Shown: piece by piece, positions 1-7,794 of the stretch
Layout of the letters: every line of letters begins with the position of its first letter
Numbering within the stretch: position 1 is the first letter of the stretch
NCBI GenBank assembly: GCA_012838205.1
Contig: DUPR01000032.1
Span: forward strand, 1-16,403
Direction of reading: 5' to 3'
Source of the DNA: Methanobacterium sp.
GTDB lineage: Archaea > Methanobacteriota > Methanobacteria > Methanobacteriales > Methanobacteriaceae
Length of the DNA: 16,403 nucleotides
The notes under the pieces: model-generated
The model's database searches: none
Told to the model about the DNA's origin: nothing
The model's input: the letters and a program-made list of their open reading frames with translations, nothing else
Position numbers and translations under genes: made by a program

Positions 1-1
1 A

Positions 2-787
2 CGAGCTTTGAATATGATGAGCTTCTGGGAGAAGGCTAAATTCGTGTATAGCATAATTGCATCGTTTTTTAACGATGATGAAACAATTGAAGATATTGAA
101 AGCATAAAAGAGGGCGATACTCTGGCTGAAGTAATGAATTATTTCCAGGAGATGTCTCCTCGCGCCTATGAAGTCCTGGTAAAAGAAAGAGATGCATATA
201 TGGCTCGGAAGCTCCTGGATATAGACGGTAACGTGGTCGCAGTTGTTGGTGCCGGCCATAAAGATGGGATCTATCAAAACCTTGAACATCCTGAAGATTT
301 ACCTTCGCTTCAACAGCTTACGGAATTGGGAAAAAAAAGAATAAACATTACTAAGATAGTCTTATTTGCCATTCCAGCCATATTTATTTTAATATTTGCC
401 GCAGCACTTTTAAAAGGTGTGGATATCCAGGGAGGGCTGATATGGTTTGTTCTCCTTACTGGTAGCATGGCATTTTTAGGGTCACTATTAGCAGGGTCCA
501 AGTTACCCTCAGCCATAGTTGCCTTTATCGTGGCCCCCATCACTTCCATACATCCTCTTCTGGCTGCGGGATGGTTTGCAGGTATAGTGGAAGCAAAATT
601 AAGAGGAGTTTCAATGGAAGATCTTACAGCACTATCGGATATTGAAAGCTTTAAGGAATTATGGAATAACAATCTTTTCCGAATTCTCCTAGTAGCAGCA
701 GGCGCCAATATAGGAACCATGATCGGATTCTTTTTATCAATTACTAACGTTTTCCTACCTCTACTAAACAAATTAATAGGCACGTGA
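2..787 (+). CDS. TraB family protein, C-terminal part (5' end outside window)
   Basis: The reading frame is open to the first base, so this is the 3' part of a longer gene; the apparent TTG at 8 is an internal codon, not a start. The TraB/PrgY-type fold shows in a short block at about 187-205 (ERDAYMA) followed by the motif GAGHKDGI at 248-271, which is the second conserved histidine-containing motif of this family. Downstream lie four hydrophobic blocks (about nt 345-405, 430-490, 503-595 and 677-770), with the family's NPLLAAGW-like segment visible as HPLLAAGW. TraB/PrgY proteins were named for pheromone shutdown in enterococci and are proposed membrane metalloproteases; the role in archaea is unknown. 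The stop overlaps a possible GTG start of a 20-codon ORF and a DUF1922 gene follows, so the two probably share a transcript. The family call is firm; the function is not. Confidence 0.85.
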   Translation, partial: RALNMMSFWEKAKFVYSIIASFFNDDETIEDIESIKEGDTLAEVMNYFQEMSPRAYEVLVKERDAYMARKLLDIDGNVVAVVGAGHKDGIYQNLEHPEDLPSLQQLTELGKKRINITKIVLFAIPAIFILIFAAALLKGVDIQGGLIWFVLLTGSMAFLGSLLAGSKLPSAIVAFIVAPITSIHPLLAAGWFAGIVEAKLRGVSMEDLTALSDIESFKELWNNNLFRILLVAAGANIGTMIGFFLSITNVFLPLLNKLIGT

Positions 788-846
788 AAAAAATGGAAAA
801 AGATAATTCCATATATTTATTCGATGATGATAATGGGCTGATATAA
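784..846 (+). CDS. possible 20-codon ORF between TraB and DUF1922 genes
   Basis: A GTG at 784-786 overlaps the TGA (785-787) of the upstream gene in the GTGA arrangement typical of translational coupling, and an ATG lies three codons later at 793. The peptide is short and acidic ([11 protein letters not shown] at its end) and its TAA at 844-846 directly abuts the ATG of the DUF1922 gene, in the same frame. No convincing Shine-Dalgarno sequence precedes it, nor the DUF1922 start. It could be a coupling device that delivers ribosomes to the next gene, or chance. No homologue is recognised. Confidence 0.25.
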   Translation: MKKMEKDNSIYLFDDDNGLI

Positions 847-1059
847 ATGTACTTAATATTCAGATGTGACTGTGGACGGGCAATTTATGCTAAAGAAGGA
901 GTGAAACGTAAAAAATGTGTTTGTGGGAAGAATTTAAAGGTTGTAGAAAGAAGGATAATAGCCAAAACTGAAGACCACTTAACAGCGGCCCAAAAAGTGC
1001 AAGAACTGCAAGAAGAAAAATATGGTGGAGTCTTCTTTACCACAGCTGATCAAATATGA
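847..1059 (+). CDS. DUF1922 small zinc-binding protein (MTH1184-like)
   Basis: The 70-residue product has two CxC knuckles, C7-D-C9-G and C24-V-C26-G, which would bind one metal in a rubredoxin/zinc-ribbon-like fold, followed by a helical tail with the phrase LQEEKYGG. From memory, the Methanothermobacter protein MTH1184 has the same length, the same start ([11 protein letters not shown]) and a solved structure; its function is unknown. The start at 847 fits the family exactly. There is no clear ribosome binding site, and the ATG follows immediately after an in-frame TAA, so translation is probably coupled to upstream ribosomes. A T-rich stretch near 1139 probably ends the transcript. The Methanothermobacter numbering (1184 here, 1187 for the thiamine-binding protein below) suggests that this neighbourhood is conserved in the order. 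Confidence 0.88.
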   Translation: MYLIFRCDCGRAIYAKEGVKRKKCVCGKNLKVVERRIIAKTEDHLTAAQKVQELQEEKYGGVFFTTADQI

Positions 1060-1130
1060 TCAATATCAAGAATTAATCATCTGTTTCAAACTTTGAGAAG
1101 TTAAATCATCAAATGAACGGTAATTAATTA

Positions 1131-1144
1131 TAATTTACTTTTTT
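1131..1144 (+). terminator. T-rich terminator after DUF1922
   Basis: A run of six T at 1139-1144 after an AT-rich stretch, about 80 bases past the stop, fits archaeal intrinsic termination. No stem is obvious. Confidence 0.35.
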
Positions 1145-1209
1145 AAATTCCAAATTCTGTGCCAACAGATAGCCTTACTAGACTATAGAATTAAAAGATA
1201 CAATAGTTC

Positions 1210-1230
1210 AATTAAAAGATGATATAATAA
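1210..1230 (+). promoter_or_regulatory. BRE/TATA promoter of the GTPBP1-like gene
   Basis: An A-rich BRE-like stretch (TTAAAAGAT) precedes GATATAATA at 1221-1229. Initiation about 25 bases downstream, near 1250, would leave a leader of roughly 27 bases before the ATG at 1277. An 11-base sequence, AATTAAAAGAT, occurs at 1189-1199 and again at 1210-1220. Confidence 0.5.
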
Positions 1231-1276
1231 TAATATGAACCAATGCAAACCGATAATATAAACATCAGGTTTAATT

Positions 1277-2875
1277 ATGAATGATGGAAATTTCTCAAAA
1301 CTCACCAGTGAGGGTGAGAGAAAAAATATAGAATTCAAAGAAAACCTTAATTCTGAAACACATCTTTTAACTGAACGTAAACAGCAATTAGCATCCCAAA
1401 TGAAATACCGTCTAGAAAAAGGGAATGGTGAAGCCATTTATTTTTTGGGAGTTGATGATGATGGTCATCTCTTGGGACTGGAAAAAAGAAAGATGGATGA
1501 AACTATACATGTTTTAAGTGAACTTGCCAGTGAAATCAGCGCAAAAATCATTGACATTACAACCGAACAAGCCCCGAAGGGAGAAGTAGCAAAGGTAGTC
1601 ATTAACCGTTTGCAAAATAACAAAACAGATCACCTCCTCATAGGAGTTGCAGGCCATGTTGACCATGGAAAAAGCACCTTGGTGGGAACATTAACCACTG
1701 GATCCCTTGACACTGGAACTGGAAGTTCCAGAATATTTCTGGACATTCAAAAACATGAAATTGAGCGGGGATTGTCAGCTGACCTTTCCTTTGCAGTGTA
1801 TGGATTCAGCAAAGGAAAAACAAAAAGGATTAAAAATCCTCTTAATAAACGTGAAAAAGCTGTTTTAGTTGAAAAATGTGATAAACTTGTTTCTTTCGTT
1901 GACACAGTTGGTCATGAACCTTGGCTCCGCACCACCATCCGAGGCATAGTCGGACAGAAGTTGAGTCATGGATTATTAGTTGTAGCAGCCGAACAGGGCC
2001 CAACACACATTACTCGAGAACACTTAGGCATCATATTGGCCATGGAATTGCCGGTGATAGTGGTGATAACCAAAATTGACATGGTCAGCCCAGAAAGAAT
2101 TGAAACTGTCCGACAAGAAGTCTTTGACTTGTTGAAATTAGTGGGCAGAATACCTTACTTAATTAAAAACATTGAAGATGCAGATTTTTTAACAGAACAC
2201 ATGAATCATCATTTGGTACCTGTTATAAAAGCTTCTCCTGTTAGTGGTGAAGGGTTGGAACTCCTTGACCAGATTTTTTCCCGTATTAAAATTCCATCTC
2301 ATGTGGAAGACTCGAAAAAACCATTTTTGATGTATATTGACAAAATATACTCAGTTATTGGTGTGGGAACAGTAGTGAGCGGAACTATAAGACAAGGTAC
2401 TGTGAAAAAAGGTGAAAAACTAATTTTAGGCCCTTTAAATTCTGGTAATTTCGTTCCAGTGAATGTTAAGACCATAGAGATGCATCATTACCGAAAAGAA
2501 AGTGCAAATGTGGGAGATGTGGTTGGAATTTCCATTACTGGTGTTGAAATGAATGAAATCAAAAGAGGCATGATTATATGTCACCATGACTATAATCCAC
2601 GTGCAGTCAGAGAATTTGATGCTGATGTAGCTATACTTGTACACCCAACCACCATTAAGAAAGGTTATGAATGTATAACTCACATAGAAACTATAGCAGA
2701 AACTACTTGCTTTAAGCCGATTGAACAAGAATATTTATCAGCAGGAGACACTGGTACAATTAGAATGAGATTCAAATATCATCCCTTCGCAATTAAAGAA
2801 GGGCAAAAACTGATATTTCGAGAAGGCAAAAGTAAAGGTTTTGGCACTGTAACCCGTTTAGCAAGCGAATCATGA
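1277..2875 (+). CDS. GTPBP1-like (EF-Tu superfamily) GTPase
   Basis: The 532-residue protein has an N-terminal section of about 120 residues with IEFKENL near residue 18 and a [11 protein letters not shown] block near 58, like the N-terminal part of archaeal and eukaryotic GTPBP1/2 and reminiscent of AlbA/Schlafen-type domains. The GTPase core then shows G1 GHVDHGKST (126-134), switch I around RGLSADLS (164-171), G3 DTVGHE (209-214) and G4 TKID (265-268), followed by EF-Tu-like beta-barrel domains II and III from about residue 345 to the end. Eukaryotic GTPBP1 is linked to translation elongation and mRNA decay; the archaeal role is unproven but presumably ribosome-linked. AGGT at 1267-1270 lies six bases before the ATG. 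The gene is monocistronic, with its own promoter and a nine-T terminator. Switch I has Ser/Ala where EF-Tu has Thr, which is usual for this subfamily. Confidence 0.88.
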   Translation: MNDGNFSKLTSEGERKNIEFKENLNSETHLLTERKQQLASQMKYRLEKGNGEAIYFLGVDDDGHLLGLEKRKMDETIHVLSELASEISAKIIDITTEQAPKGEVAKVVINRLQNNKTDHLLIGVAGHVDHGKSTLVGTLTTGSLDTGTGSSRIFLDIQKHEIERGLSADLSFAVYGFSKGKTKRIKNPLNKREKAVLVEKCDKLVSFVDTVGHEPWLRTTIRGIVGQKLSHGLLVVAAEQGPTHITREHLGIILAMELPVIVVITKIDMVSPERIETVRQEVFDLLKLVGRIPYLIKNIEDADFLTEHMNHHLVPVIKASPVSGEGLELLDQIFSRIKIPSHVEDSKKPFLMYIDKIYSVIGVGTVVSGTIRQGTVKKGEKLILGPLNSGNFVPVNVKTIEMHHYRKESANVGDVVGISITGVEMNEIKRGMIICHHDYNPRAVREFDADVAILVHPTTIKKGYECITHIETIAETTCFKPIEQEYLSAGDTGTIRMRFKYHPFAIKEGQKLIFREGKSKGFGTVTRLASES

Positions 2876-2898
2876 CTTAGCTCTATAAATTATCTAAT

Positions 2899-3756
2899 TT
2901 AGTATTTTTTTTTAATAATATCACTGATTTCACAAGCTTTACATATGACAGCAGAGGATGGTTCGCCACATATTTGACATTCATAAAGTTTAACCTCTCC
3001 TTTATCTACTTGTATGCTTTTTTTAAAAAAATCCAGCATTTTCATCTTAGTGCCTGGCTTGTTTTCTTCTAAATTGTTTAAATAGTTTTTTAGTCGTGAA
3101 CGCAATGATTTATGAGCATATGGACATTCAGCTAGATGAACATCAACCTTTTGTAGAATTGCCCACTTACCAACCTCTTTTTCAGGTATAATCCAGAGTG
3201 GTTTTATTCTTGGCACCATTTTAGGATGAATACGATCTTGTTTGGGCCCAAATTTGGAAAACCGTCTCACATCTGCCCGGGCAAAGCTCATAAGGAAAGA
3301 TTGAACTTCATCATCTAAGTTGTGTCCAGTTGCCAATTTATCAGAACCTAATTGATATGCGGTGCGGTTTAATAGATATCTTCTGAAAACACCACAGGGA
3401 ATACAAGCCGTCTTATAAAACTTCGAAGCTCGATCAATGGTGAGTCCCAACTCATCTTCCAGTGATAATTCATAATAATCTACACCAAGTTGAGATGCAT
3501 TTTTTCTAGCTGATTTAATACCATTTTCACGGTATCCTTTAATTCCCTCATCAATTGTAATAGCCAGAAGCTCAAAATTAATATCAGATTCCCTACAAAG
3601 CTTATTAAGAATATGTAACACTAATACACTGTCTTTTCCTCCAGAAAGAGCTACAGCAACTTTATCCCCGTCATTGATAAGTTCATAGTCATTTATAGTA
3701 TTTTTCACCCGTTTTTCAAGTTCCAAGCAGAAGTTGTTGGATTCCAGAGGTTTCAT
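2899..3756 (-). CDS. TIGR00269/TtuA-NcsA-like tRNA thiolation PP-loop enzyme
   Basis: The PP-loop SGGKDS at residues 38-43 adenylates a tRNA uridine. C118-x-x-C121 (in [13 protein letters not shown]) and C211 (in AECPY) match the three cysteines that hold the iron-sulfur cluster in TtuA/Ncs6-type enzymes, and GHNLDDE (144-150) is the second nucleotide-site motif. A C-terminal zinc ribbon is present (C260, C263, C272, C275). Enzymes of this family make 2-thiouridine in tRNA with a ubiquitin-like sulfur carrier. The odd point is the N-terminus: the usual first zinc ribbon (CxxC ... CxxHF) is missing, and only FCLELEKRV remains of the segment that normally follows it. Upstream DNA is the divergent gene, so no longer start can restore it. 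The gene has little leader space: its ATG is 36 bases from the neighbouring ATG. It could be a distinct subfamily acting on another substrate. Confidence 0.87.
   Translation of the reverse strand: MKPLESNNFCLELEKRVKNTINDYELINDGDKVAVALSGGKDSVLVLHILNKLCRESDINFELLAITIDEGIKGYRENGIKSARKNASQLGVDYYELSLEDELGLTIDRASKFYKTACIPCGVFRRYLLNRTAYQLGSDKLATGHNLDDEVQSFLMSFARADVRRFSKFGPKQDRIHPKMVPRIKPLWIIPEKEVGKWAILQKVDVHLAECPYAHKSLRSRLKNYLNNLEENKPGTKMKMLDFFKKSIQVDKGEVKLYECQICGEPSSAVICKACEISDIIKKKY
2905..2913 (+). terminator. T9 terminator after the GTPBP1-like gene
   Basis: Nine consecutive T lie about 30 bases after the TGA at 2873-2875. On the other strand the same run encodes the final lysines of the convergent PP-loop gene, so the two 3' ends overlap. 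Confidence 0.55.
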
Positions 3757-3791
3757 AAAAATTATATGAACAGTTGAACATAAATAAGGAT
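3757..3791. promoter_or_regulatory. compact divergent promoter region
   Basis: Only 35 bases separate the ATG codons of the two divergent genes. On the plus strand AAAAATTATATG (3757-3768) could act as TATA for initiation near 3790, almost at the ATG at 3792. On the minus strand a CTTATTTATG-like element lies inside the start of the plus-strand gene and would initiate close to the ATG at 3756. Both transcripts would then be leaderless or nearly so. AAGGA at 3786-3790 is too near the ATG to be a normal Shine-Dalgarno site. Confidence 0.35.
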
Positions 3792-4094
3792 ATGATATCA
3801 GCAGAACTGACCATCATCCCCATCGGAACTTCTGAAACAAGTTTAAGCAAATATGTTGCTGTTGCTGTTGCTGCTCTGGATAAAACAGGAATTAAATATA
3901 AATTAAGTGGCATGGGAACCCTATTGGAAACTGAAAATCTTGATGAGCTCTTTGAAGCTCTTAAAGTTGCTCATGAAGCAGTTTTTAGAGATGGTGTTAA
4001 TCGGGTGGTGACCAGTGTCAAAATAGATGATCGTAGGGATCGTGAAAAGACCATGGATGATAAGGTTCTATCAGTTGAAAAAAAACTGAAATGA
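3792..4094 (+). CDS. MTH1187/YkoF-like thiamine-binding family protein
   Basis: The product (about 100 residues from the ATG at 3792) begins [19 protein letters not shown] and continues with [16 protein letters not shown] and a C-terminal basic helix. This is the MTH1187/YkoF ferredoxin-like fold (former DUF77), of which members bind thiamine or a related molecule in the cytoplasm and form tetramers. An in-frame TTG at 3774 gives a longer ORF, but family members start at M-I-x-A-E, so ATG 3792 is preferred. The gene is divergent from the thiolation enzyme and convergent with the aminotransferase, from which it is separated by about 10 bases. From memory, a solved Methanothermobacter structure (MTH1187) belongs to the same family. 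The physiological ligand here is inferred only. Confidence 0.85.
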   Translation: MISAELTIIPIGTSETSLSKYVAVAVAALDKTGIKYKLSGMGTLLETENLDELFEALKVAHEAVFRDGVNRVVTSVKIDDRRDREKTMDDKVLSVEKKLK

Positions 4095-4100
4095 AACTTA

Positions 4101-4112
4101 ATTTTTAAAAAA
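4101..4112. terminator. shared bidirectional terminator
   Basis: T5 at 4102-4106 followed by A6 at 4107-4112 lies between two convergent stop codons and would present a T-run to either transcript. It overlaps the last codons of the minus-strand gene. Confidence 0.4.
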
Positions 4113-5202
4113 TCTTATCTGAAGCTGCTTCTAATGAAATCGCTATCTTTTCGAGTTCTTCTATGGAAAGATCAGGATGAACAGGAAGGGAAAGAACTTC
4201 AGAAGTGGCTTTTTCTGTTTCAGGACAAACATCATCATAGCCCATGTCTTGATAGAGTTTTTGCCCGTATATTGGAATGGGGTAATGAATACCAGTTCCA
4301 ATTCCTTCTTGGTTTAAATATTCCATCAAATCATGCCTTTTTCCTTCTTTAATACGCACAGTGTACTGGTGAAATACATGCTTGACTTCTGGAGAAACAT
4401 AAGGCGGTTGAATGCCAGACATATCCTTTATGTGCTCAGTAAGATATTCTGCATTTTCTATTCTTTTTTTATTAAATCCATCTAGCTTTTTTAGTTGAAC
4501 TAATCCAATAGTTGCCGATATATCAGTCATGCGAAAGTTATATCCCAGAACTACATGTTGATACCTATCTTTTTCCCCATGAGCTCTTAAAACCCGGGCC
4601 ATATCAGCCATATTAGAATCATTAGTGGTTATAATTCCACCTTCACTGGTGGTCATGTTTTTGGTTGGATAAAAACTAAAACAAGCCATGTCCCCCATGG
4701 ATCCTACCATTTGATCTTTAATCATTGCCCCATGGGCTTGGGCTGCATCTTCAATCACCACAAGATCGTTTTCTAGGGCTATCTGATTTATCAAGTCCAT
4801 TTGTGCTGGTTGACCATATAGATGTACAGGTATTATTGCTTTGGTTTTTTTTGAAATAGCTCCTTCAATTTGTTCCGGGTCTAAGTTAAAAGTTTCGGGG
4901 TTTATATCAACAAAAACTGGTTTAGCACCAACATAGAGTGCACAGTTACCAGTGGCTGCGAAACTGAAGGGAGTGGTTATAACTTCATCATCTGGTTTAA
5001 CCCCTGCAGCAAGAAGTGAAAGGTGTAAGGCCGTGGTTCCTGAACTTACAGCAACAGCGTGTTCAACACCAACATAACTTGCAAAAGCTTCTTCAAATTC
5101 AGCCACTTTCGGGCCTTGCGCTATAAATCCTGATTTTAATACTTTTTCCACTTCTTTAATTTCTTCTTCACCAATAAGGGGTTTTGCAACCGGTATCATC
5201 AT
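4105..5202 (-). CDS. DegT/DnrJ/EryC1 family PLP-dependent sugar aminotransferase
   Basis: The 365-residue length is normal for this fold-type I family, which transfers an amino group from glutamate to nucleotide-linked keto-sugars such as those for perosamine or other surface glycans. Visible motifs are the phosphate-binding [13 protein letters not shown] (53-65), the PFSFAATGN substrate-loop segment (78-86), EDAAQAHGA (151-159, with D152 contacting the PLP nitrogen), and the PLP-lysine in [14 protein letters not shown] (K181), plus a C-terminal HYPIPIYGQ block. Two adjacent ATG codons (5200-5202 and 5197-5199) follow an AAGGTGAT ribosome site; the second has the slightly better spacing. No glycan genes adjoin it, so the sugar substrate cannot be named. 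From memory, a similar gene (annotated as a perosamine synthetase) follows MTH1187 in Methanothermobacter. Confidence 0.9.
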   Translation of the reverse strand: MMIPVAKPLIGEEEIKEVEKVLKSGFIAQGPKVAEFEEAFASYVGVEHAVAVSSGTTALHLSLLAAGVKPDDEVITTPFSFAATGNCALYVGAKPVFVDINPETFNLDPEQIEGAISKKTKAIIPVHLYGQPAQMDLINQIALENDLVVIEDAAQAHGAMIKDQMVGSMGDMACFSFYPTKNMTTSEGGIITTNDSNMADMARVLRAHGEKDRYQHVVLGYNFRMTDISATIGLVQLKKLDGFNKKRIENAEYLTEHIKDMSGIQPPYVSPEVKHVFHQYTVRIKEGKRHDLMEYLNQEGIGTGIHYPIPIYGQKLYQDMGYDDVCPETEKATSEVLSLPVHPDLSIEELEKIAISLEAASDKIF

Positions 5203-5235
5203 ATCACCTTGAAATTTTGACTGATAACTATATGA

Positions 5236-5245
5236 AAATTATATC
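5236..5245 (-). promoter_or_regulatory. TATA box of the aminotransferase gene
   Basis: Read on the minus strand this is GATATAATTT. Initiation about 25 bases downstream would leave a leader of roughly 13 bases that includes the AAGGTGAT site. A second TATA-like element (TCATATAGT, 5228-5236) is nearby. Confidence 0.4.
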
Positions 5246-5362
5246 ATAATTTAGTATCATTATTTTTTCAAACACCATTAGATATACAATTTTTAAATTC
5301 CACATTAATTCATCCACTTTTCGTTTGTTGATCAAACATAAAAAACATACCTTCATCATGGA

Positions 5363-5392
5363 AAATAAATTAAAAAGAAAGAATTGAAAAAG
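5363..5392 (-). terminator. T-rich terminator of the CPBP protease gene
   Basis: On the minus strand, a succession of T4-T5 tracts (CTTTTTC, CTTTCTTTTT) begins about 10 bases after the stop. It resembles an archaeal multi-tract terminator. Confidence 0.4.
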
Positions 5393-5402
5393 AATTAAAT
5401 TT

Positions 5403-6320
5403 TTATTTATGGAATATTCTAATTAAATCGTCTTTTCGATTCCAAAACAGGATTACGATTGTTAATAAAGCCATGACAACCATGAATGGTATTCCTGCAA
5501 AAGGATCAGTTGGTTGGGATGTGACCAAGGATGGCACATTTGGTAATCCTGAATCTGCCGAGTTAAATATTAGTGCCACATAAAGGTTGTTTCCAATATG
5601 TATACCCATTGCTGTTTCAATGCCATTATCTCCCAGAGCTATGATACCCAACATAAAGCCAATAATGAACGTAGATATCACGATGGCCAATGCCACATTT
5701 CCAGTTCCATTCCAATAATGCATCAAGCTGAAGATTATCGAAGTAACTAAAAGAGGAATCCATGGTTTTTTTGTTAGCAAACTAAATCCTTGCATTAAGT
5801 ACCCTCTAAATACAAGTTCTTCTAAGGATGCTTGAATAGGGAATACTAAAAGACATAAAACCAGTAAAAATCCATAATTTTTGGGATCAAAGGTAAACTG
5901 ATAGCTATTAGGACTAAAGACTAATTCTGGTAAACTAAATAAAAATAGGATTAATAACCATAAACCCATTCCCTTAAATAACATTTTCCAACGAAAGCCA
6001 GAAACTGCGTTTATGATTGATAAAAACCTTTTTTTATGCAAAAATCTGACACAAACATAAAAAATAAAGGCAGAAATAAGGTAAAGAACACCTGTAATCG
6101 TTATCAAAAAGAAAGGATTATATGCGATGTCCGAAACACTTGAAAGAAAGTTTGCATTCGTTTTTATGGGCGATAAAGTTATGTATAGTACAATAAACAT
6201 TATAAAGAGAACTAAAGTGACAATAAAACTTACACCGGCCGATAAACCAATGGTGATAACATATCTCCACCAGTTATTCTTACCTGTTTTCGCATTATCC
6301 AAAAAAGTTATTTCTGACAT
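5403..6320 (-). CDS. CPBP family (CAAX-protease/bacteriocin-processing type) intramembrane protease
   Basis: The 305-residue protein has around eight hydrophobic segments and keeps all the catalytic motifs of the Abi/Rce1 glutamic protease family: E167-E168-x-x-x-R172-G in EELVFRG, H201 in SLMHYWNG, and H241-x-x-x-N245 in HIGNN. The family comprises membrane proteases that cleave after prenylated CAAX motifs or process or give immunity to peptides. The archaeal substrates are unknown. The start is supported by GGAG at 6329-6332 (eight bases from the ATG) and a TATA-like element just upstream. It is a single gene with no bacteriocin-like or partner gene in sight, so its target cannot be inferred from context. 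Confidence 0.88.
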   Translation of the reverse strand: MSEITFLDNAKTGKNNWWRYVITIGLSAGVSFIVTLVLFIMFIVLYITLSPIKTNANFLSSVSDIAYNPFFLITITGVLYLISAFIFYVCVRFLHKKRFLSIINAVSGFRWKMLFKGMGLWLLILFLFSLPELVFSPNSYQFTFDPKNYGFLLVLCLLVFPIQASLEELVFRGYLMQGFSLLTKKPWIPLLVTSIIFSLMHYWNGTGNVALAIVISTFIIGFMLGIIALGDNGIETAMGIHIGNNLYVALIFNSADSGLPNVPSLVTSQPTDPFAGIPFMVVMALLTIVILFWNRKDDLIRIFHK

Positions 6321-6350
6321 GATTTTTACTCCATTGATACCAATCCAAAA

Positions 6351-6359
6351 TAATATAAG
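6351..6359 (-). promoter_or_regulatory. TATA box of the CPBP gene
   Basis: Minus-strand CTTATATTA would place initiation near 6330 and give a short leader of about 10 bases; the ribosome site GGAG (6329-6332) would then be at the very 5' end, so the start point may be slightly upstream. Confidence 0.4.
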
Positions 6360-6425
6360 ATTTAAATCATTAACATCAAGATTCTAATCTCTTTAGTAAT
6401 AATATAGTATAATAATACATTATTC

Positions 6426-6436
6426 ATTATATAAAT
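6426..6436 (+). promoter_or_regulatory. candidate TATA box upstream of trm1
   Basis: ATTATATAAAT is the best TATA match in the 245-base gap between the CPBP and trm1 starts. It would initiate near 6458 and give a leader of about 105 bases, longer than for the other genes here. A 14-base inverted repeat (AATAAT-AC-ATTATT) lies at 6411-6424, directly before it. Confidence 0.35.
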
Positions 6437-6565
6437 GGAACGCCTAATTGCTAATTGATTAATGAAAATTAATTCTATTAATGTACAAATTAGTCTAAAA
6501 AAGAGATAATGAATAGAAGTGTATGAAAAGAGATTACTTGTTTAATATGAATAGAGGTTTATTAA

Positions 6566-7744
6566 ATGGACTACTTGTTTATTGATGAGGGCCGAGTACG
6601 GATTAAAATTCCCCAATATGAAAAAATTTCATCAAAAGCTCCTGTTTTTTATAATCCTGCCATGGAACTTAACCGAGACTTATCAGTGGCTGCTTTATCA
6701 GTGTACCGTCAAAGTTGTGAGCAGGATATTGCCATCTGTGATGCCTTCGCAGGTAGTGGCATACGAGGCATAAGATACTCTAAAGAGATAAATGGAGTAT
6801 CAATGGCCGTTGTGAATGATTTAAACCCAATAGCAGTTGAACTTGCCCATGAAAACATTGCCAACAACGGATTGACCAATGTGAATGTTTGTAGGAAAGA
6901 GGCCAACTTACTTCTGCGTACTTGTAGAGGTAAATTCGATGTGGTGGATATTGATCCTTTTGGAACTCCCGCACCATATGTAGAATCAGCTGCTTCCAGT
7001 TTGAAGGCAGGAGGACTAATTTGTATTACCGCCACCGATACTTCAGCTCTTTGTGGAACCTATAAAAAACCTTGCATCAGGAAGTATGGTTCAAAACCAC
7101 TACGAAATGAGTACTGTCATGAAACCGGTATTAGGATCTTGGCAGGATTCCTTTGCCGCACATTTTCCAAGTATAAAAAGTTTTTAAAGTTCAAATTCTC
7201 CCATAGCACCGAACATTACATGCGCCTCTATGCCATTGTAGGAAAAGGAGCTGAAAATACTGATAAATCATTAGAAAACATGGGTTATATCGCATATTGC
7301 CCCAAATGCCTTAATCGTCAGGTTTTTAGAGGAGTAACTCCGCGCATACCCATTAAGTGTCCAGAATGTGAAGAAAGGTGGGATCTTAGTGGACCATTAT
7401 GGATTGGTAAAATTCAAGATTCTGATTTTATTTTGAGCATGTTAAACACTGCACCTAAGTTAAATCTGAACACCAAAAATAATGTCTTAAAACTCCTAAA
7501 AAAGTGTCATGAGGAGGCGAATGCCCCCCCTACATTTTATGACTTACATGTTATTTGTAAAAAGTTGAAAACAAGTGCCCCTCCCCTTGATTCAACTATG
7601 AATTTGATTGAAGAAGAAGGATACCAAGTTTACAAAACCCACTTTAATCCTAACGGTGTTAAGACTGATGCACCATTGCCTTTAATTGAAAAAATAATTT
7701 TAAATATTAATAGAAATTCCCAAAGAAGGATTTTGAACAACTAA
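6566..7744 (+). CDS. trm1: tRNA (guanine(26)-N(2))-dimethyltransferase
   Basis: This 392-residue enzyme uses S-adenosylmethionine to methylate N2 of G26 in tRNA. The N-terminal half is a Rossmann methyltransferase: [10 protein letters not shown] (59-68) for the cofactor, [11 protein letters not shown] (84-94), and the family signature [11 protein letters not shown] (128-138) as the catalytic loop. ATDTSALCG (156-164) and the [13 protein letters not shown] block (180-192) are also typical. The C-terminal half has a four-cysteine zinc site (C245, C248, C265, C268) and the phrase GPLWIG (276-281), then a helical tail. Length and order match archaeal Trm1. AGAGGTTT at 6551-6558 lies eight bases before the ATG. 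It is transcribed alone and converges with the secreted-protein gene. The G26 specificity is taken from the family. Confidence 0.95.
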   Translation: MDYLFIDEGRVRIKIPQYEKISSKAPVFYNPAMELNRDLSVAALSVYRQSCEQDIAICDAFAGSGIRGIRYSKEINGVSMAVVNDLNPIAVELAHENIANNGLTNVNVCRKEANLLLRTCRGKFDVVDIDPFGTPAPYVESAASSLKAGGLICITATDTSALCGTYKKPCIRKYGSKPLRNEYCHETGIRILAGFLCRTFSKYKKFLKFKFSHSTEHYMRLYAIVGKGAENTDKSLENMGYIAYCPKCLNRQVFRGVTPRIPIKCPECEERWDLSGPLWIGKIQDSDFILSMLNTAPKLNLNTKNNVLKLLKKCHEEANAPPTFYDLHVICKKLKTSAPPLDSTMNLIEEEGYQVYKTHFNPNGVKTDAPLPLIEKIILNINRNSQRRILNN

Positions 7745-7753
7745 AAAATTTTT
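7743..7753. terminator. bidirectional A6-T5 terminator
   Basis: A6 followed by T5 lies directly after the trm1 stop (it begins within the TAA) and about 40 bases past the stop of the convergent minus-strand gene, presenting a short T-run to each strand. Confidence 0.35.
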
Positions 7754-7794
7754 CATAAATAAATTGATTTTGTAAATTATACTCTTGATTCAGC

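Noticed and set aside
310..783. Long minus-strand ORF opposite the TraB gene
   Set aside because: It is the antisense shadow of the conserved TraB membrane region and has no homology-like features.
815..842. GATGATGA and CTGA resembling boxes C and D of a C/D guide RNA
   Set aside because: The boxes are only about ten bases apart, too close for a guide, and lie within a repetitive GAT stretch.
3716..3913. Minus-strand ORF that could extend the thiolation enzyme upstream
   Set aside because: It is in a different frame, antisense to the thiamine-binding gene, and contains no CxxC or CxxHF zinc motif.
6411..6424. AATAAT-AC-ATTATT inverted repeat upstream of trm1
   Set aside because: It is made of AT only and is expected by chance in such an AT-rich gap; mentioned only with the promoter.
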